From the NCBI GenBank assembly GCA_947629845.1, contig CANRFD010000025.1:1-15823 (forward strand): a DNA stretch of 15,823 bases. The letters run 5' to 3'. The DNA comes from an uncultured Clostridia bacterium. Lineage in GTDB: Bacteria; Bacillota; Clostridia; Christensenellales; Borkfalkiaceae. The notes beneath the pieces were generated by a model that worked only from the letters and a program-made list of their open reading frames with translations, did not search any database and was not told the origin of the DNA. The translations under genes were made by a program, and so were the position numbers. How positions within the stretch are numbered: the stretch's first letter is position 1; each line of letters opens with the position of its first letter. Below are positions 6,928 through 15,796 of the stretch, in pieces.

Positions 6928-8108
6928 TGGAAGAAAATAATGCCGGCGTTGCTACGCTCGCGGCAGCCCCGCCGAAAAAGCACAACAAGTTCGTACAATA
7001 TTTTATCGATTTGGGCAACCGCATCAAGAGTTGGTTCGTAGATAAGTACACGGCGATCAAGGACTTTTTCTACGGCTTCACGAAGGCGGGCCGAGAGGAG
7101 AAAAAGGCGCGCATGGGGGAAGGCCCGCAGCTTTCCCGCGGGGAACGCGTCCGCCGCTGGATGAAATCCCAGAGCGGATGGCTGTTCGTTGCGCCGGCTC
7201 TCATTTTGATGGCGGTATTCACATTCTATCCCATCATCGCGTCCTTCGTCAATTCACTTAAACAAAATTACTCCGGCATGACGGGCAAATTCAACGGCTG
7301 GGGTTTCGATAACTTTGTTCGCGTTCTCAAAGGAGATACGGGCACCGGCGGCGCGAGTTTCATGCAATGTCTCGTGAACACGTTGCTCCTTACCTTTATT
7401 TCCGTTCCGCTTTCCACATTGCTTGCGCTGCTCATCAGCGTGGCGCTCAATTCCATCAAGCGGATACAAAAGGCTTATCAAACCATTTTCTTCTTGCCTT
7501 ATCTTACAAACGCGCTCGCAATGGGCGCCGTGTTCGCCACGTTCTTCAAGATCATCGGCACGACGAACAACACCGAAACGGTGGGTCTCGTGAACATCGT
7601 GCTTGGTTGGTTCGGCGTGAAACCCATCGACTGGGTGGGTCTCACCTCGCCGCATTGGCAGATAGGCAGTTTAAGCATTCCTTGGGCAAAATACATCGTC
7701 ACGATCATCTACGAAGTGTGGTCGGGGTTGCCCTTTAAGATCCTAATTTTGTTCAGCGCGATGCAATCCATCAACAAGCAATATTACGACGCCGCCAAGG
7801 TAGACGGCGCCAGCCGTTGGACGGTGCTCTGGAAGATCACGGCGCCGATGATCATGCCGCAGATAAGTTACCTCTTGGTGACGGGCATCATGGGCGGCAT
7901 GAAACAATATTCGGCGATCGTGGGCTTGTTCGGCGAGACGATGGGGCAGAACTACGATATGGGCACGATGGTCGGATACCTGTACAACTACATCGAACTC
8001 GGGCAGACGGGTTACGCATACGCAGGTTCGCTGCTCCTCTTCATCATCATCATGATCATCACGTTCTTCAACAACAAAATTACCAAGAGGCGCACCACGT
8101 ACAGGTAA
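6927..8108 (+). CDS. ABC transporter permease, MalF/UgpA-like (CUT1)
   Basis: Membrane-spanning half of the importer. It has 393 residues with a first core helix at about 84-110 and further helices at about 148-173, 185-208, 255-280, 313-335 and 364-382. The EAA loop that docks on the ATPase is at 287-311 (YDAAKVDGASRW through APMIMP). Before the first core helix there is an unusually long, charged N-terminal region of about 84 residues with amphipathic-looking stretches (KFVQYFIDLGNRIKSWF), which must be cytoplasmic. ATG 6927 overlaps the ATPase stop, with AGGAG at 6911-6915. The following permease starts 12 bp after this stop. Family assignment is sure; the substrate is not visible from this subunit. 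Confidence 0.95.
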   Translation: MEENNAGVATLAAAPPKKHNKFVQYFIDLGNRIKSWFVDKYTAIKDFFYGFTKAGREEKKARMGEGPQLSRGERVRRWMKSQSGWLFVAPALILMAVFTFYPIIASFVNSLKQNYSGMTGKFNGWGFDNFVRVLKGDTGTGGASFMQCLVNTLLLTFISVPLSTLLALLISVALNSIKRIQKAYQTIFFLPYLTNALAMGAVFATFFKIIGTTNNTETVGLVNIVLGWFGVKPIDWVGLTSPHWQIGSLSIPWAKYIVTIIYEVWSGLPFKILILFSAMQSINKQYYDAAKVDGASRWTVLWKITAPMIMPQISYLLVTGIMGGMKQYSAIVGLFGETMGQNYDMGTMVGYLYNYIELGQTGYAYAGSLLLFIIIMIITFFNNKITKRRTTYR

Positions 8109-8120
8109 GGAGGAGAGAGG

Positions 8121-9239
8121 ATGTCGGGTCAATTATTAAATTCTACCGCCGGAAATTGGGTGGTCGCGGTGATGGTCATACTGATCATCGCGGGAATTAT
8201 CGCAAGTATCTTCCTCTCCGTACGGATCTGCCGCATGGTGCGGGAGAGCAGGGCGCCCGCGGCGAAGGTCGGGGCGTGGGATCTCTCTGCGGGCGACGCC
8301 GGCTTTAATGCCGAAAGAGAGAAGCGTATGGATAAAACGCGGCACATCATAAAGAACATCTTTGTGTATGTGTTCCTTACCATTTGCGCCGTGCTCTCCT
8401 TCCTTCCGTTCTATTGGATGATCATCTCCTCCTTCAAGACGGAATGGGAATTTCGCCAGTCGGTACCCACGTTCTTCCCGCATAAGTTCCAGTGGAAGAA
8501 CTATTGGATGATATTCCACCAGACGGTAGCGGGCTCCGGTTCAACGGCGACGTTCGAGCAAATTCTCATCAACACGCTCGTCGTCGGGCTTCTGTCCACC
8601 TTCCTCGGGCTCGTCATCATCGTCATCACAGCATACGCATTCGCGCGGATGAACTTCAAGGGCAAGAACATGCTGTTCGCCCTGATGCTCGCCACAATGA
8701 TGATCCCCGGCGAACTGTACACCATTTCCAACTACATCACAGTCGCCAAGGCGGGTATGACCGATTCGTACACCGTGCTCATCCTGCCCTTCCTCGTCAG
8801 CGTGTACTACATCTATCTGTTGCGGAACAACTTCATGCAGATCCCCAACTCGCTATATCAGGCGGCGAAGGTCGACGGGCTGAGCGATTTGGGCTACCTG
8901 CTCAAGGTCATGATCCCGCTCACTGCGCCCACCCTGATCTCCATCACTCTGCTGCGCTTTATCGGTACGTGGAACAGCTACATCTGGCCCCGTCTCATCA
9001 ACACGGAACCTTGGCAGATGATCACCAACTGGGTAACGAACGGTTTCGCCGATACCAGGCAGGCAATGAGCCCTTGGGGCGCCAATTGGACGATGTACAA
9101 CGGTGCCTTCGGCAATCAGGCGCTCGATTCGCTCAAAATGGCGGCCGTCTGTATGGTCAGTTTGCCGCTCCTCCTGCTGTTCATTTTCTGCCGCCGTTAC
9201 ATCATGCGCGGCGTCTCCAAGAGCGGCACGAAGGGTTGA
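8121..9239 (+). CDS. ABC transporter permease, MalG/UgpE-like (CUT1), with extra N-terminal membrane helix
   Basis: Second membrane subunit of the importer, 372 residues. The core from about residue 70 matches MalG-type proteins: helices near 79-103, 147-172, 184-205, 216-234, 268-288 and 338-357, and an EAA loop at 246-270 (YQAAKVDGLSDLG through PLTAP). Ahead of this lies an additional hydrophobic helix at about 13-33 and a roughly 35-residue charged linker, which ordinary MalG proteins lack. The start at 8121 is supported by a perfect GGAGG (8109-8113) 7 nt upstream. A shorter start at 8328 would give a standard-length MalG but has only a weak site. The gene is tightly spaced after the MalF-like permease and is followed by a hairpin and then the binding protein. 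Confidence 0.94.
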   Translation: MSGQLLNSTAGNWVVAVMVILIIAGIIASIFLSVRICRMVRESRAPAAKVGAWDLSAGDAGFNAEREKRMDKTRHIIKNIFVYVFLTICAVLSFLPFYWMIISSFKTEWEFRQSVPTFFPHKFQWKNYWMIFHQTVAGSGSTATFEQILINTLVVGLLSTFLGLVIIVITAYAFARMNFKGKNMLFALMLATMMIPGELYTISNYITVAKAGMTDSYTVLILPFLVSVYYIYLLRNNFMQIPNSLYQAAKVDGLSDLGYLLKVMIPLTAPTLISITLLRFIGTWNSYIWPRLINTEPWQMITNWVTNGFADTRQAMSPWGANWTMYNGAFGNQALDSLKMAAVCMVSLPLLLLFIFCRRYIMRGVSKSGTKG

Positions 9240-9250
9240 TATAAGTTCGA

Positions 9251-9285
9251 TTTTCTCCGTATCCAAACGGTACGGTGGAGATAAA
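9251..9285 (+). other. Imperfect hairpin between permease and binding-protein genes
   Basis: TCTCC (9254-9258) pairs with GGAGA (9277-9281), GTA (9259-9261) with TAC (9271-9273) and CC (9263-9264) with GG (9269-9270). A TTT/AAA extension lies below, and the structure has small bulges and the loop AAAC. It is followed by an A-rich tract and the strong AGGAG of the next gene, not by a U-tract, so it is not a standard terminator. Hairpins at this place in binding-protein operons can protect or attenuate mRNA so that the binding protein is made in excess; that role here is inferred. Confidence 0.45.
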
Positions 9286-9305
9286 ATAAAAAAAAGGAGA
9301 AAGAG

Positions 9306-10730
9306 ATGAAGAAGTTTTTAACAGTTGCGTTGGCATGTTGTATTGCGGTGTCGGGATGCGTCGCGTTTGCTGCATGCGACGGTGGAACAGACTATGATCA
9401 TACGATCGTATTCTATTCCTCGCAAGGGAAAAATCTGACCCCCACCACACAGAAGGCGATCGAAAGTTTTGAGGCAAAATATCCCGGCTGGAAGGTTGAG
9501 CACACGCAGCCCGGCGGTTACCCCCAAGTATTGAACAAGGTGCGTTCCGATCTGCAGGCGGGTCTGCAACCCGATCTTGCGTACTGCTATGCCGACCACG
9601 TTGCGCAGTATATGGAATCCGGTACCGTGGTAGATTTGAACAAATATCTCACGAAGGCCGATTCCTACACCTATACGGTTGGCGATGATACCAAGACGAT
9701 CGATCGCATTGGCTTCACGCAGGAAGATACCGAAGCGTTCATTGAGCAATTCATGGAAGAGTGCCGTGCAAAGAATTTTACAGGCGCTTCCAAATATAAC
9801 TTTGCGGAGGACGCCCTCATGATGATCCCCTTCGTGCGGTCTACCGAGGTTCTCTACTACTATCAGGAGGCTCTCGACGACCTTGATGAGACCGTACCCG
9901 AAACATGGGACGACCTTTGGAGGATCTGCGAGAAGGCGCATAATAAGTGGGATACCTGTACACCTCTCGGCTACGACAGCGAGGCGAACTGGTTCATCAC
10001 GATGTCCGAGCAGCTCGGCTTCGGCTATACCGATGTAAATGAGAACAACCACTATCTGTTTAATAACTCTGGGGCAGAGGAGTGGCTGAATAAGATCAAG
10101 GGCTATTACGACGCCGGCTATATCACGACGCAGCAGCTCTACGGCGGCGCTTACACGAGCGCACTCTTCGTCCAGGGCGCCGAGAAAGGCGGTCTCGTAT
10201 TCTGCATCGGCTCCTCGGGCGGCGCGAACAACCAGGCAGGTCAGATTTACACGACGGAAGTCGCCCGTATCCCTAAGACCGGCGATAACGGCGCCTGCAT
10301 CAGCCAGGGACCTTCCCTCGTCATGCTTCGCGGCGGTCACAGCGTGACCAATCCCGACGAGAAGGAGATCATGACCTTCCAGTTCATCAAGGAATTGCTC
10401 GACGTCAGCTTCCAGGTGAAGTTCTCCCGCGTCAGCGGCTACAACCCGATGCGTACCGACGTTGAAAACAGCGAGGACTTCCAGCTCTTCCTTAATGGCA
10501 AGGATGAAGACGGCAATTCGCTGACCGGCGCCGATCTTGTCGCCTCCAAGGCAGTCAAGGTCGCGAACGGTCTCAACGAATGCTTCTTCACATCTCCCGC
10601 ATTTGTCGGCTCCTCTGTGGCGCGCGATCAGATGACGAGCGTTGTGCAGTACGTCCTGCTCGGGCAGAAAAAGGCGAAAGACGCCCTTGCGGATGCGGTC
10701 AAGGCCTGCGGCGGCAACACGGCGCAATAA
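9306..10730 (+). CDS. ABC transporter solute-binding lipoprotein, family 1 (MalE/UgpB-like)
   Basis: Extracellular substrate receptor of the importer, 474 residues, lipid-anchored. The signal peptide ends in a lipobox FAAC with C24 as the lipidated cysteine. The mature part opens with the usual first strand (HTIVFYSSQG) and continues KAIESFEAKYPGWKVEH, then VLNKVRSDLQAGLQPDLAY, the typical family-1 lobe-1 pattern. PETWDDLWRICEKAH and GYNPMR are also characteristic. AGGAG at 9295-9299 sits 6 nt before ATG. It follows the MalG-like gene after a 66-bp spacer with a hairpin and precedes the surface nuclease lipoprotein by 31 bp. CUT1 binding proteins usually bind oligosaccharides, polyols or glycerol-phosphate compounds; the ligand here cannot be deduced. 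Its synteny with two permeases and an ATPase makes the role secure. Confidence 0.94.
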   Translation: MKKFLTVALACCIAVSGCVAFAACDGGTDYDHTIVFYSSQGKNLTPTTQKAIESFEAKYPGWKVEHTQPGGYPQVLNKVRSDLQAGLQPDLAYCYADHVAQYMESGTVVDLNKYLTKADSYTYTVGDDTKTIDRIGFTQEDTEAFIEQFMEECRAKNFTGASKYNFAEDALMMIPFVRSTEVLYYYQEALDDLDETVPETWDDLWRICEKAHNKWDTCTPLGYDSEANWFITMSEQLGFGYTDVNENNHYLFNNSGAEEWLNKIKGYYDAGYITTQQLYGGAYTSALFVQGAEKGGLVFCIGSSGGANNQAGQIYTTEVARIPKTGDNGACISQGPSLVMLRGGHSVTNPDEKEIMTFQFIKELLDVSFQVKFSRVSGYNPMRTDVENSEDFQLFLNGKDEDGNSLTGADLVASKAVKVANGLNECFFTSPAFVGSSVARDQMTSVVQYVLLGQKKAKDALADAVKACGGNTAQ

Positions 10731-10761
10731 ATTTCGGTGACGGAATAATACGGATAACGCC

Positions 10762-12021
10762 ATGAAAAAATCTTTGAAAATCATGTTGGCACTTTGTGCG
10801 GCGGCGGTGCTTTCGGTGAGCTGCGCCCTTACGGCGTGCGGTGAGCCCGACCACTATGACGCCATCACAAAGACCTTGAAGCTCACAAAGGAATACGAGG
10901 GCAAGGTACTGGAGAGCGACGACGGCATCGAAAGAGTGGAGTTGATCGGCGGCACGACCGACGGCGATACCACTACCTTCAGGTTAACGTCCGGCGAGGG
11001 GACCGTTCGGGTGCGTTATCAGGGCGTCGATACGCCCGAGAGTACGGGCGGCGTGGAGAAGTGGGGCAAGGCGGCGAGCAATTTCACCGACGCCCATCTC
11101 AAGAGCGCTACGACCATCGTGCTCGAATCCGCCACCGGCGGCGTGCCCGAAAAGGATACGCAGGGCGGCAGGTCGCTGTGCTACGTGTGGTATAAGACGG
11201 CGACGGACGACTTCAAGTGTCTCAACCTCGAATTGGTGGAGAACGGCTATTCCAAGAATAAGGAAGACGCGAGCAAGGCATACTACAGCTATTTCCAGCA
11301 GGCGGAGGAGTTCGCGAAGGGGAAAAAGTTGCACTTGCACGATCCCGACCTCGAGGATCCGCTGTTCGATACCTCCGTGCAGCCGATGTCCCTAAAAGAT
11401 TTCGCGGAGAATCCCGAGAAATACGCGGAGAATATGAAAGTTCACCTGCATGCGTACGTGTTGGAGAAGTTGCCGAAATCCGGCATCACCTACACGATCG
11501 CGCAGTACGATGAGGAGACGAACAAGGTCTACACTCTCACATTGTATGCAGGGCATGTCACCGGGGACGGGAAGTTGCAGGTAGGCAGCCTGTATCACAT
11601 TGTCGGTACGTTGGAAGAATACGGCGGCAATATGCAAATCGCCGGCATCAACTACGATAACGACTATAAAACAACGCAGGGAGAGGAGTCGGAGCACTCG
11701 TGGCGCGATCAGCTGTCGTACTATCTCATCTTCAATCCCAACAGCGATTATTTTACAGGCGCCTATGGCAGCACCAACTGCTATGGCAAAGTCACGGTCG
11801 GCGAGGTCTCGCCGCTAAATGGCTCCACGCTCACTTTCACGGGCGCGGCGACCAACAAGGAGGGCACTTCCTCCACCTTCACGTTCAAAGTGAAGGTCCC
11901 CGAGACGTATGTAGAAGGCACGATCGCGGCAGGGAACCAGCTCACCATCAAAGGTTGCTACCGGTTCACGGACGGCTCCGACGAGCTTACCATTGTGAAC
12001 TATACTGACATCGTAAAATAA
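10762..12021 (+). CDS. Lipoprotein with staphylococcal-nuclease (SNase-like) domain and C-terminal OB-like domains
   Basis: Probable surface nuclease, 419 residues. The lipobox LTAC gives lipidated C26. The SNase-like domain is at about 58-195. DGDT at 67-70 and VDTPE at 89-93 match the calcium and catalytic loops of thermonuclease; R85, E93 and R137 sit where the catalytic Arg35, Glu43 and Arg87 of the S. aureus enzyme lie, and D69 and D90 match its calcium ligands. The later NLELVENGYSK (155-165) and AEEFAKGKKL (181-190) also fit. All key residues are therefore kept and activity on DNA or RNA is likely. Residues about 206-300 and 338-417 look like two beta-barrel OB-like domains that may bind nucleic acid or the cell surface. 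The ribosome site is weak (GGA 7 nt before ATG). It sits between the importer's binding protein and the giant lipoprotein, within the same operon. Confidence 0.88.
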   Translation: MKKSLKIMLALCAAAVLSVSCALTACGEPDHYDAITKTLKLTKEYEGKVLESDDGIERVELIGGTTDGDTTTFRLTSGEGTVRVRYQGVDTPESTGGVEKWGKAASNFTDAHLKSATTIVLESATGGVPEKDTQGGRSLCYVWYKTATDDFKCLNLELVENGYSKNKEDASKAYYSYFQQAEEFAKGKKLHLHDPDLEDPLFDTSVQPMSLKDFAENPEKYAENMKVHLHAYVLEKLPKSGITYTIAQYDEETNKVYTLTLYAGHVTGDGKLQVGSLYHIVGTLEEYGGNMQIAGINYDNDYKTTQGEESEHSWRDQLSYYLIFNPNSDYFTGAYGSTNCYGKVTVGEVSPLNGSTLTFTGAATNKEGTSSTFTFKVKVPETYVEGTIAAGNQLTIKGCYRFTDGSDELTIVNYTDIVK

Positions 12022-12037
12022 AAAAAGGAGATAAACT

Positions 12038-15000
12038 ATGAGAAAAGCAAGAAAACTGGCGCTTACGATCATGTCGGTTTTGTTTGCGCTGACTTTCGTA
12101 CTGGGCTTGGCTGCTTGCGGCGGCCAGTCGGCGAAGGATGCGATCGATGCTTACCTGCTCCCGCAGGATAATCAGCTCGTCGATGCAGACTTCACTCTGC
12201 CCAAGAAAATCGGCATAGACAACGGCGTGAACGTCGAGTGGAAGTCCGACAACGCAGCCATCGCCATTGAAGATGGCGGGGAAGAGGCAGAGACCTACAC
12301 TGCCAAAGTCACCTTGCAGGATGCGGTCACGTCCGTCAAGCTCACCGTTTCCTCGGGCGGCGCGAGCAAAGACTTCACCGTCCGCGTCGATGCGCTCACC
12401 GTGTTCACGTTCATGAAGCGCTACACCAACGAAGCGTTTTCGGCGCCCGTAAAGGATGATTTCAAACTTGATTCCTCCTTTACCATTCAGGGGAAAACCG
12501 CGCATATCGATTGGACGGCGGAGGCAGGTCAAACCTACCTTACGGTGATAACGGAGGGCGACGACGTAACGGTGAAAGTTGCGCCCGGCGACGATCTCGT
12601 CAAGGTAAAGCTCACGGCGACGTTCACCTATGGCGAGGCCGAACCGGCGACCACGGATTACGAAGTCTCCGTTTCGCCCGTTCTCGATCACCGTCAGACC
12701 GTCAACAAGTTGTACTCCGAGGCGGGCTTCCCCATCGAATTTGATGGCTACGTCGTTCATGTATACGTTGCCGCAAACGATTCCCAATACGGTCCCATGG
12801 CGAGCTTCTTCGCCGTCGATAGCGACTTCTGCTCCGGCTACTACATTTGGCAGGCCGCGCTCGAATCTGCAGACGACGTTGAAAAGGTCGTTCCCGGTGC
12901 GCACTTCACGTTCAGCGGCGACTATGCCAAGAACTACAACGGCCTTTGGGAGACCAACGGCTACGAAGCGGGCACCGCTGTGTTCGACGGCAAGGAAGCC
13001 ATCAATATTGACGATCACATCCGCGCGATGGATGTCGACATCATCTCCGGTGTACAGAGTGCCAAGTGGCAGATGAGCCGTCTCGTTTCCGTCACCGGTT
13101 GGAAGGTTCAGACCGAAGCCACGGACGACGGCAAGGGCAACATCACGGTCACCCTCGAAAACGGCGGGAAGACCGTCGACATCTACCTCTCCAGCTATGT
13201 TGCGGTGGAAGAAGAAGTGCGGGGCACGCTCAAAGCCAAGCTCGAAGGTCTGAAGGCAGGCGATGTCGTCGATGTCAAGGGCATTCTCGGCTATTACGAT
13301 AGCGGTGCCACGTTTGATACCAAGCATCTCCGCATTCAGCCTCGTACGGCGGACGACGTCACCGCCGCAACGGCAGCTGCCACCTATCCCGATGCAACAA
13401 AGATCGCCGCTGCGCAGACCGCGGTCAACGACAAAGTCAAGGAGAAATTTGGCGGCATTCTCAAGGACGACACGACGGTCGAAATGCCTACGGTAGATGG
13501 CGTTACGATCACGTATAGATTAGCAAAAGCGGTAACAGAGGGCGCTCCCGTTGTCATCACGGGCAACTCCATTGCCGTCACCCCGCAGGCCACGGATAAG
13601 ACCTGTCTCATCGAGGTCACCTATGCGATCAAGGATGGCGAAACGACGACCTATTCGGCACAGAGCATTTTCGAGATCCGTTCGTGGAAAGCAGAGGCTG
13701 CAGACATCGTAGAAGAAGTTTACAAGAGCCTTAACAAGACGAGGATCGACGCCATCACGCACGCCGGCGAGTTCGATCTTCCCGAGAAGAACATCGAGAC
13801 GTACGGCGCCACCATCACGTGGAGGATCGAGAATGCACCCGCATGGGCAGAGATCGATGCCGCGAACAAGAAGCTCGTAATCAAATATCTTCCCATGACC
13901 GCGTCCACGCTCAAAGTGTACGCCAAGATTTCTTACGAAACGGAGGAAGCCAAAGACGAAGTATTCTTCAACGTCAAAGTCTCCGCGGCTCCCACCGTCA
14001 CGTTCAAGGCCATTACAGAGGGCAAGGCCGGCACCTACAAACTTGCGATGTACAGCGCAAACAAGGGCGCGACCTACTACGCAACGGGCAGCATGGACGG
14101 TTACTACTTCGCAACCTCTCTCGATATCGCCGAAGCGGCTGACTTCGTCGTCACCCAGATCGGCACCGACAACAAGTACACGATCACCATCAACGGCAAG
14201 TTCCTTGAATTTGCTGCCCGCGCAAGCGGTACGTCGGGCGTCGATATCAAGATGAACGACGCGCAGACCGAAGGCAAGTATTGGCAGTGGATCGAAGGCA
14301 TTCAGAACTTCGTGTTTGAGTCCGAATACAATAACACGGATGAAAGCAAACCCAATACCGACCTCTATTACTTCGGCAATTACAGCAGCAATACCACGAT
14401 GAGCGGCAACTACATCACCCGTATCGCTACAAAGGGTGAAGACGGCACCTACACGCCCAACAACAAAGAGGGCGTAGATCAGTGGGTCGCCCACTACGGC
14501 ACCTTGGAAGAGGCGACGGACGAGACCCGCGCAAACGAAGTTCTCGGAAAGCTCACCCTTTCCCAGACGACGTTCAACGAAACCAATACCACCGGCATCG
14601 CGCTTCCTACCTCCGCGCAGTACAACGCAACGGTCGTTTGGGCGTTGAAGGGCACTTCCGACTACGTCACCGTTACGGACAATGTGCTCAAGATCAACTC
14701 CCTGCCCGCCGCCGATACCGAGGTCACCCTTACGGTCACCGTCACCGTCGGCGAGGTCACAACCGAAGCCAAGGAAGTTGTTATCACCTTGAAGCCCGCC
14801 ACCACGCTTACCGGTGCAGGCACGGCGGATGATCCTTACACCGTAGAAGACGTCATCACGCTCTGCGATCCGCTTTCCTCGGGCAGCTTTGTAAGCACGA
14901 CGCAGCAGTTCTATGTGACGGGTATTGTCGTTACAAGGGGCGAATGGAACAGCCAGTATAGTAACTTTACGGGCACCTACATTGCTTCCTCGTTGGATTC

Positions 15001-15796
15001 CGATCAAAAGATACAGGTTTACAGGCTGACACTCGGCACGGCTCTCACGGATAACACCGCTTTCCAGGCGGGTGCGGAAATCGTTGTGCAGGGCTTCTTG
15101 CAGAAGCACTCCAGCGGAATACAGGTGTCCTATCAGGGTTCGACCAACCCTACGCTCATCTCCTACGAGGCACCTGAACACCAGCACAACTACGCCTACA
15201 CCTACGACGCTGAAACCGGTTGGCAGCACACAGGTCATTGCGACGTGGCAGATTGCCCCGAAGCGGACATTACCGAAGAATGCACGCCCGAACTCAACAC
15301 CTGCGCTCAGTGTAAGCACGCGTTCTCCCAGGACGATGTTGTTACAAAGCTCTTCGCTTCCAAAGCGAACACGACTTTGAAGGGCACCTATTCGCTCACC
15401 GGTAAAGTGATGCGCATTGATACCGAGTATAGCTCTCAGTTTGGAAACGTCACTTTCACGATTAAGGTCGGTGATAAGGAAATTCAAGCATTCCGTGAAA
15501 AGAGCACGTATAGCGAGTCTGTGAAGGCTGGCGATACCGTTACCGTGCAGGGTACGTTGAAGCACTACTCCACCGGCGTAAAGGAATTTGACAGCGGCTG
15601 CAAGATCACCCAACTTACGGCGGGCACATTGACGGCACAGGAAAAGGTCGACGAAGTGAAGAAATGGCTCAAACTTCCTGATGCTGTAAACAATGAAATC
15701 ACGCTTCCCACCGTTCCCGCATGGGCTGATGGCGTTACGCTCGAATGGAAGAGCGATAAGACAGCGGTCGTTGTTGATGCGGGGGGGGTAAATTGA
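12038..15796 (+). CDS. Giant multidomain surface lipoprotein with Ig-like and OB-like repeats; 3' end probably frameshifted
   Basis: It has 1252 residues to the in-frame stop. Lipobox LAAC, lipidated C27. Predicted modules, with approximate limits: degenerate bacterial Ig-like (aBig-like) at 46-117, 120-213, 454-548, 550-649, 830-919 and 1198 to the end, shown by recurring 'F-x-LP ... I-x-W' strands; OB-like barrels at 233-318, 345-440, 923-1043 (opening GTADDPYTVEDV) and 1112-1193; a beta-trefoil-like segment at 652-803; and a Cys/His module at 1046-1094 (C1068, C1073, C1082, C1089, C1092). No catalytic motif was seen. AGGAG (12026-12030) is 7 nt before ATG, and it lies 16 bp after the SNase lipoprotein. 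The stop at 15794 falls in mid-domain just after eight G; without one G the frame continues to the window edge as GKLTITPQDSAD. It is probably an adhesin or substrate-capture protein; the binding target is unknown. Confidence 0.85.
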   Translation: MRKARKLALTIMSVLFALTFVLGLAACGGQSAKDAIDAYLLPQDNQLVDADFTLPKKIGIDNGVNVEWKSDNAAIAIEDGGEEAETYTAKVTLQDAVTSVKLTVSSGGASKDFTVRVDALTVFTFMKRYTNEAFSAPVKDDFKLDSSFTIQGKTAHIDWTAEAGQTYLTVITEGDDVTVKVAPGDDLVKVKLTATFTYGEAEPATTDYEVSVSPVLDHRQTVNKLYSEAGFPIEFDGYVVHVYVAANDSQYGPMASFFAVDSDFCSGYYIWQAALESADDVEKVVPGAHFTFSGDYAKNYNGLWETNGYEAGTAVFDGKEAINIDDHIRAMDVDIISGVQSAKWQMSRLVSVTGWKVQTEATDDGKGNITVTLENGGKTVDIYLSSYVAVEEEVRGTLKAKLEGLKAGDVVDVKGILGYYDSGATFDTKHLRIQPRTADDVTAATAAATYPDATKIAAAQTAVNDKVKEKFGGILKDDTTVEMPTVDGVTITYRLAKAVTEGAPVVITGNSIAVTPQATDKTCLIEVTYAIKDGETTTYSAQSIFEIRSWKAEAADIVEEVYKSLNKTRIDAITHAGEFDLPEKNIETYGATITWRIENAPAWAEIDAANKKLVIKYLPMTASTLKVYAKISYETEEAKDEVFFNVKVSAAPTVTFKAITEGKAGTYKLAMYSANKGATYYATGSMDGYYFATSLDIAEAADFVVTQIGTDNKYTITINGKFLEFAARASGTSGVDIKMNDAQTEGKYWQWIEGIQNFVFESEYNNTDESKPNTDLYYFGNYSSNTTMSGNYITRIATKGEDGTYTPNNKEGVDQWVAHYGTLEEATDETRANEVLGKLTLSQTTFNETNTTGIALPTSAQYNATVVWALKGTSDYVTVTDNVLKINSLPAADTEVTLTVTVTVGEVTTEAKEVVITLKPATTLTGAGTADDPYTVEDVITLCDPLSSGSFVSTTQQFYVTGIVVTRGEWNSQYSNFTGTYIASSLDSDQKIQVYRLTLGTALTDNTAFQAGAEIVVQGFLQKHSSGIQVSYQGSTNPTLISYEAPEHQHNYAYTYDAETGWQHTGHCDVADCPEADITEECTPELNTCAQCKHAFSQDDVVTKLFASKANTTLKGTYSLTGKVMRIDTEYSSQFGNVTFTIKVGDKEIQAFREKSTYSESVKAGDTVTVQGTLKHYSTGVKEFDSGCKITQLTAGTLTAQEKVDEVKKWLKLPDAVNNEITLPTVPAWADGVTLEWKSDKTAVVVDAGGVN
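15781..15788 (+). repeat. Run of eight G at the reading-frame break of the giant lipoprotein
   Basis: A G8 tract follows C15780 and is the only such homopolymer noticed in the coding part of the window. In the given sequence the frame passes through it and stops six bases later (TGA 15794-15796). With seven G the frame stays open to the window end and encodes residues that complete the Ig-like domain. It is either a sequencing or assembly error or a slippage (phase-variation) tract. Confidence 0.85.

Noticed and set aside
9318..10784. Antisense open frame of 488 codons opposite the binding protein
   Set aside because: The + strand is a clear family-1 binding protein; the antisense product has no family features.
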